This document shows positions 59,602-64,000 of a stretch of 64,000 bases of DNA, in pieces; the first letter of the stretch is position 1, and every line of letters begins with the position of its first letter. The notes beneath the pieces are model-generated. The model did no database searches. It saw only the letters and a list, made by a program, of their open reading frames with translations, and was not told the DNA's origin. The stretch lies in NCBI GenBank assembly GCA_949825045.1, contig OX463829.1:18508715-18572714 (forward strand), read 5' to 3'. Origin of the DNA: Argyresthia goedartella. Its lineage: Eukaryota; Arthropoda; Insecta; Lepidoptera; Argyresthiidae. The position numbers were made by a program, and so were the translations under genes.

Positions 59602-59680
59602 GGTATTCAAATTCAAAGTACTTTATTACTGTAGATATTTACATATACTTAGCAAACGTCATTTTTTGCCTCTTCTCTGT
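59602..59680 (-). mobile_element. 5'-truncated LINE 3' end, family J, copy 2
   Basis: attcaaattcaaagtacttt, attactgtagatatttac, atacttagcaaacgtcattt and tttgcctcttctct is the same 3' end as at 62049-62130, in minus orientation. The tail is (TTTGAAT)n. Only about 75 bp were retrotransposed. Confidence 0.75.
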
Positions 59681-59708
59681 TCTACAGTTGTACATATTAT
59701 TAGAACCC

Positions 59709-59801
59709 CTCCACTCGCGTATGAACACCTGATATGGACTTGCATTAAATTTTAATTTACCTACCGTCCACTCGCGCATAAACACCTAGTATGGACTTGG
59801 A
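59709..59801. repeat. Partial tandem duplication, 57 bp period
   Basis: tccactcgcgtatgaacacc (from 59710) and tccactcgcgcataaacacc (from 59767), each followed by a tatggacttg block, differ at about 4 of 33 positions. Confidence 0.75.
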
Positions 59802-60186
59802 ATAATATTATAAATAATTACTATTACCCACTATTCTTTTTTTATTACTGGAAATACTGACCGGAAATAGAGGATAAACGTAACTTCTCTCTGGTATCTC
59901 ACACTTGATTGGTCGACTGACTGAGTAAATGAAAAAAAAAATCGGTAATGTGGCTGGCCGCCATGACAGTTTATCTTTTTTTTTAAAGCTATATAGCCAT
60001 TTTTTTTTAATGGCTATTGTGAGGGTTACATTAATGACGGTAAAGGTATAACTTTATCTCTGGGTATTTAGAGAAAATAGTCTTCTATGATAATATATTG
60101 AAATAGTAAGTATTTTAAAACATTCATATGTTCATATGTGGACCAACCGATGAGTACAAAGCAACATGGATGCACTTTATATTCGA
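59802..60186. other. Unassigned DNA
   Basis: T/A homopolymer runs at about 59970-60010. No gene recognised. Confidence 0.4.
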
Positions 60187-60310
60187 CGACCTCTGTGGTG
60201 TATTGCAACCGAGGCTGTGGTTCCCAAGCGAGAGGTCCCCGGTTCGAATCTCGGTTGGGGAATAAGAAAAAAAAACAGGTTTTGAATGTTTACATGTTTG
60301 TGACGTTTCT
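60187..60310 (+). mobile_element. SINE S2, copy 2
   Basis: cgacctctgtggtgtattgc, aaccgaggctgtggttccc and aagcgagaggtccc lead into the B box ggttcgaatct, then ggttggggaataagaaaaaa. It is the same family as 48671-48830. The A-box region is mutated. Confidence 0.7.
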
Positions 60311-61089
60311 GTTTGTGGTTCACACGATTCATCATTGAAGTTCTGCACATTGAATTTTTTTCTTTTCCCTACATCAGAAATCTTCAATTTCTGCCATGTC
60401 CTTACGGTTAGACAGCATCAGAGAGTATTATACTTAAACAGCACAGTAATCTCTTACTTATTAATACAAGGTATGTTAAACTGTAAAAGCGCGTACATAC
60501 TTTATGCAAAGATTTTTCAAGTTCCGTGGACTTTATCTCTACAATCAAATCAGCAAAAGCAGTGAAATTTACACAAAGACAATATTCGAAAATAAAAATA
60601 ACTATAAAAATGGCTGAGATCCCTAACGCAAGAAGAAACTGAAAACATCTTAACCGTTTTATCTTAATATCCAAAGAAATAAATAAATAATATAAAATAA
60701 ATCGGTAATTAAATATAAAATAATAAATAACATAATTAACACATCAATTCATTACACTAAAACATTCAAACAATACACGTTTCATCTTCTCTATTACAAA
60801 TCACACACACTCACTCTCTTCACTAAGATTAAACTTTAATTTTTTCAATAATAATGTCAAAAAATTCAATAATAATATCAAAAAATTACTATACTTGTCA
60901 TTAATCTCAAGAACTTTGATTTTGAAATATATTTTTAAATAGTTGTCATCTACAGGTGGGAAGTACTACTCATCCTATACCACAGAATTCGCCCTTGTTT
61001 AGGGAGTACTGAACATCCCTTGTTCTTAAAGAATGTAAAAAATGAGAAATTTAAATGTATATTTTCCTGAATAAATTATTATTATTACA
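60311..61089. other. Unassigned DNA
   Basis: AT-rich, with several aataaata runs around 60680-60740. No gene recognised. Confidence 0.4.
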
Positions 61090-61130
61090 GGGTATTCTAG
61101 TGTGTGGGGCCAGAAGCTGTATGTAAGTGT
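61090..61130. repeat. Family T repeat piece, inverted
   Basis: gggtattctagtgtgtgggg, then ccagaagc is the complement of the family core (gcttctggccccacac). It is the only inverted copy of the five. Confidence 0.6.
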
Positions 61131-61220
61131 TAGGTTATGTTATGTTATATATAAACACTTCCAAAGCCAATTAACCACACACGTACTCTACAAAATAGGG
61201 TATTGCTTTCACAGTAACAA

Positions 61221-61953
61221 ATAAAACCGGTCAAGTGCGAGTAGGATGTAGGACCACGAAGGGTTCCACACCATTGTACACGAAAAAACCTAAAACGACA
61301 GTCTTTTGTACGAGTATACCTTTTTAATCTGTTTTAATAAAATATTAACTACTAGCTAGGACTACCTTCAAGGCCATACATTGAAACAATGTAAATGAGT
61401 TTTGTGTATGTAGTATGTAAGTATTGAACAATGCACACAGGTTAACGAAACTCTTTGCTCATTGACAGTGGATAGAAATCGAGTAACTTATTTACAGAAA
61501 TAAAATCAAATGTAATAAAAAACTTTATATTATTGATTATAATTCGAATGAGAAATTATTAATCGTATAATGACAAATAACTAAGCACAAACCCAATAGC
61601 TGCAATTAAAAAATCTTTTCCGATAACATCGGGAGGGTTCAGTTTTTACCGATAAACAAATAAAACAAAATGGTTAAGAAAATGGCCATACCAATAGTTT
61701 CTTGTATGGGTACTTCTTTTAATTCATCAAACAATATTTCATTATATTATTATACAACAATATATTAATCATATATAACAGGTAAGTTTCATTATTTGTT
61801 ATTATAGCGGCAATTGAAATACAGCCTCTGTGAAAATTGCAGCTCTCTATCTCATCCGTTAGAGCCCGGTGACAGAAGGCCGGACGGACGGACGGACAGC
61901 GGAGGCTTAGTAATAGGGTCCCGTTCGGCACCCTTCGGGTATGGAACCCTAAA
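61221..61953 (-). mobile_element. gggttccgtacc-type repeat, long subfamily, copy 2
   Basis: The plus strand starts aaaaccggtcaagtgcgagt, then ggaccacgaagggttccaca, and ends ggacggacggacggacagcg, cggcacccttcgggtatgga, accctaaaaa. The interior aligns along its length with the complement of 22302-22975, with many substitutions (for example gatagaaatcgagtaactta versus ataagttactcaatttctat read in complement). Non-coding. Confidence 0.8.
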
Positions 61954-61969
61954 AAACGTAAACAAACGA

Positions 61970-62048
61970 ACCCAATCAATCAATCAATCAATAAAATGTC
62001 TTTATTGCTATAGATATTTACATATACTTAGCACAGTTTTTGCCTCTT
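61970..62048 (-). mobile_element. 5'-truncated LINE 3' end, family J, copy 3
   Basis: A tail of five (caat) units (about 61972-61992) is followed by aaaatgtctttattgctata, gatatttacatatacttagc and ttttgcctcttctc. It is directly adjacent to copy 4 and has a different tail unit from the TTTGAG type. Confidence 0.75.
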
Positions 62049-62398
62049 CTCAAACTCAAACTCAAAAGTACTTTATTACTGTAGATATTTACATATTCTT
62101 AGCAAACGTCATTTTTTGCCTCTTCTCTACATTGGTCCACTGTGGGAGAAGAAGGGCGTAGAAACTCCCACGGATTGATTTTTAGATCTCTTTTAAAAAT
62201 AGGTTGTGCTTAACTAATACAATTATGATTTATTTTTATTTAATAAGCTGGAATAAATAATTACAAAATTATTAACAGCAAGGTCTGTGTTGAGCCAGAT
62301 TAACCCCATACAGTCCTGTCATTTAAGTAATCTTGAACATTGTAATATCCCTTTTTCGACAAAGTCGCTTTAACATGCTTTTTAAATTGCTCAAATGG
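62049..62398 (-). mobile_element. Jockey-like LINE 3' end, family J, copy 4 with ORF2 C-terminus
   Basis: The minus strand encodes PFEQFKKHVKATLSKKGYYN, then VQDYLNDRTVWG and a TAA at 62300-62302. The FK-HV and YYNV-DYLND pattern is typical of the end of lepidopteran Jockey ORF2. About 230 bp of 3' untranslated sequence follows, ending in a (TTTGAG)n tail (62052-62070 as ctcaaa on this strand). Just upstream, ttctctacattggaccactg (about 62414) repeats 62122-62141, so a further truncated 3'-end copy abuts it. Confidence 0.82.
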
Positions 62399-62718
62399 CA
62401 ATTTCAAATGGCTTCTCTACATTGGACCACTGTGGGAGAACCCACCCCTGACTTACCCCAGCAGAATGGCCCGGCACAATCGGGCCCACACGGTTAGCCT
62501 CAATTTTAAACAATTACTGCTGGGCGAAAGGTAAATGTTTGCATTTGACTTAGAGCCAGGCTGGGATCGCCGCCGCCCACACACAGGCCGGACAGGTATT
62601 CATTACATTCATGTGGAGCCTTCACTCGGTACCAGGGAAGGTGAGTTTTGCATTTTGCAAAGAGCTTGTCAGTTTTTATGAGAAGTTGAGTGGTTTCTGA
62701 ATTAAGTACTTCACATCA
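62399..62718. repeat. Mixed retroelement debris
   Basis: gcttctctacattggaccac belongs to the family J 3' end. gctgggatcgccgccgccca resembles other lepidopteran LINE sequence. No frame is preserved. Confidence 0.4.
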
Positions 62719-62782
62719 CTTTAGGTTCAAAACAAAAACATTACTATGGCAACCATTTTCATTCCAATACGCCATAATTAAC
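62719..62782 (-). mobile_element. MITE family M, truncated copy 3
   Basis: ctttaggttcaaaacaaaaa, cattactatggcaaccattt and tcattccaatacgccataat is the complement of the family M right half (gttgccatggtgat, cttgttttgaacctaa). It breaks off exactly at the start of the SINE at 62783. Confidence 0.7.
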
Positions 62783-63030
62783 GACCCGAATAGCCGAGTC
62801 GGCAGTGACCCTGCCTATGAAGCCAAGGGTCCTGGGTTCGAGTCCCGGTGGGGGCAGGTATTTGTTTGAAAAGAACGGATGTTTGTACCCTATTCATGGT
62901 TGTTTATCTATCTAAGTATAATATTTATCTATATAAGTATGTGTGTCGTTGTCTAGTACCCAAGATACAGGGAATCCTCGTTTGGGCTAGATCAATGTGT
63001 GTAAATAGTGTCCAAGGTATTATCCAAACA
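62783..63030 (+). mobile_element. SINE S1, copy 3, full-length with intact promoter boxes
   Basis: The head is gacccgaatagccgagtcgg. The pol III A box is tagccgagtcgg (62791-62802) and the B box ggttcgagtcc (62835-62845), at consensus and normal spacing. The body ends ctagatcaatgtgtgtaaat, agtgtccaaggtattat. The flanks cataattaac (62773-62782) and cataagtaac (63031-63040) form a 10 bp target duplication with one mismatch. The sequence after the SINE does not continue the interrupted family M element, so the duplication should be treated with care. This is the best-preserved SINE here. Confidence 0.85.
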
Positions 63031-63040
63031 CATAAGTAAC

Positions 63041-63720
63041 CTACATCATGATTTGTCAAGGAGTCTTGTAGCTACGAAACCTCTAAAAGACAGTCTTTAG
63101 AAGCTGGGATAAATCACTTCAATAGCCAGCAAAACGCGATCTAAGTTAGCGTGCCAAGGATTGTTATTGATTTCCAACATAAACAAAACAAATTTCTGTT
63201 TCGCGAATCCTACACGAAAACCAATAACAACATAACGATCCTTACACTTAAGTAAACATCCTCGTGAACTGTGCAATTGCAAGATAAATGTTGGTTTTAG
63301 CTTCAGAGTGCTTGCGTTTATAGAATATGCGCCCACGTCCATCCCACTATTGTTTATCAATCACCGCCCACATTGCAATGCACCGTCATAATAATATAGG
63401 TAGATGCGGAACTATCAATTTGTTCTTCCGCAGCTCAAACCAACGATTAGTTTATGTCTTCTCACTACCGGATAAGGCTTTGATTATGAAATCGATCATT
63501 ATTATGATCGTGTTTAGTATTAATGCCCGCAATGTGCGAAGATCTTGATAAGCAAGATTGGATACATAAGCCACATACGAGCCCACGAAGTGCGACCTCA
63601 GATTCAGACCAATTGACCGAAATCGGTCGGACCACATCACCGCCATCATTATGATGTCTCTGCTACATTGGATAGCTAACGTAAACATAAACATTTATGT
63701 ACACTTCATGTATGTACATT
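63041..63720. other. Unassigned DNA
   Basis: Frames of 63-87 codons overlap on both strands with no recognisable domain. gaccgaaatcggtcggacca (about 63617) resembles about 4175-4194. Confidence 0.4.
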
Positions 63721-63795
63721 ACTTCTCGCCCCACACTAGGATACCCTGTGTCGTGGGAACCAGAAATAGCAACACCACTGACATACTTATACAGG
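63721..63795. repeat. Family T repeat, best-preserved copy
   Basis: acttctcgccccacactagg, ataccctgtgtcgtgggaac and cagaaatagcaacaccactg, acatac. This copy can serve as reference for the others at 2761, 13017, 17455 and 61090. Confidence 0.65.
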
Positions 63796-64000
63796 GCTAT
63801 TTATGAAATAAAAACAATATTTTTATTTTTCGCCAACTTGTCTTCAAAACAATAATTATGCTCAATTACTCGTTTTTTCACCGTGCGCAACGTCCTTTAT
63901 TATTATTCTCGGTCGCTCGAGGTTTGCGGGGCGCTTTGAACACAAGGATGACCGCGCCTAGAAAGGAGATGTATTTTTTCGGTACTGATTTTTGAACCAT
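63796..64000. other. Unassigned end of window
   Basis: No gene recognised. A moderately GC-rich stretch (ggtcgctcgaggtttgcggg) lies at about 63911-63930. Confidence 0.4.

Noticed and set aside
60989..61000. gaattcgccctt, identical to the junction of a common TA-cloning vector
   Set aside because: Only 12 bases match, no further vector sequence is seen on either side, and flanking DNA is ordinary for the window. Chance is the simplest explanation.
62783..62860. Possible tRNA gene
   Set aside because: A and B boxes are present but the cloverleaf stems are not, and the same head precedes the SINE S1 body in several copies. It is the tRNA-derived head of a SINE.

Overview
The window looks like intergenic or intronic DNA from a moth or butterfly. 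It is AT-rich with no long open frame. It is dense in repeat families I recognise as typical of Lepidoptera: the repeat whose ends read like gggttccgtacccgaaggg and cttgaccggtttt, tRNA-derived SINEs, short Helitrons ending in CTAG|T, and 5'-truncated non-LTR retrotransposons (LINEs) with short microsatellite tails. I found no host gene, rRNA, genuine tRNA, LTR element or CRISPR array that I can defend. All recognisable protein homology belongs to decayed LINEs.

Layout. 0-7 kb is mostly unassigned, with a 0.2 kb TIR element (756-947), a 129 bp MITE (4978-5106) and one gggttccgtacc-type repeat (6126-6541). At 7.2-8.8 kb a TIR-bounded element encloses a dead Jockey/CR1-like reverse transcriptase. 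9-16 kb holds a long palindrome (10118-10193), a CpG-rich block (10741-10890) and a complete small Helitron (12934-13189). At 16.6-18.4 kb lies a minus-strand R1/I-type LINE remnant (RT, RNase H, Cys motif) that was hit by later insertions. 19-30 kb is sparse. 30-37 kb is a dense graveyard: two copies of a 0.2 kb MITE, RTE and other LINE C-termini, a minisatellite and several interspersed repeats. 37-41 kb has a GC patch, a Jockey LINE 3' end with an (ATTCT)n tail, and a nested MITE-in-TIR-element. From 42.2 to 48.1 kb a nearly identical inverted repeat of about 0.8 kb flanks 4.4 kb. 48-52 kb has SINEs and MITEs. 53-59 kb is almost featureless. 59-63.8 kb is a second dense cluster of LINE tails, a long gggttccgtacc repeat and an intact-looking SINE.

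The most interesting pattern is mutational. The window contains about ten near-perfect inverted repeats with arms of 13-37 bp and spacers of only 2-8 bp. Two of them (48075-48106 and 40972-41034) can be compared with sister repeat copies in this same window that lack the palindrome. In both cases one arm has replaced normal element sequence, which points to template-switch (quasi-palindrome) mutation rather than foldback transposons. The second notable object is the inverted pair 42186-42978 / 47342-48140, roughly 99% identical outside small patches, while most other repeats here are much more diverged. It could form a long hairpin if transcribed.
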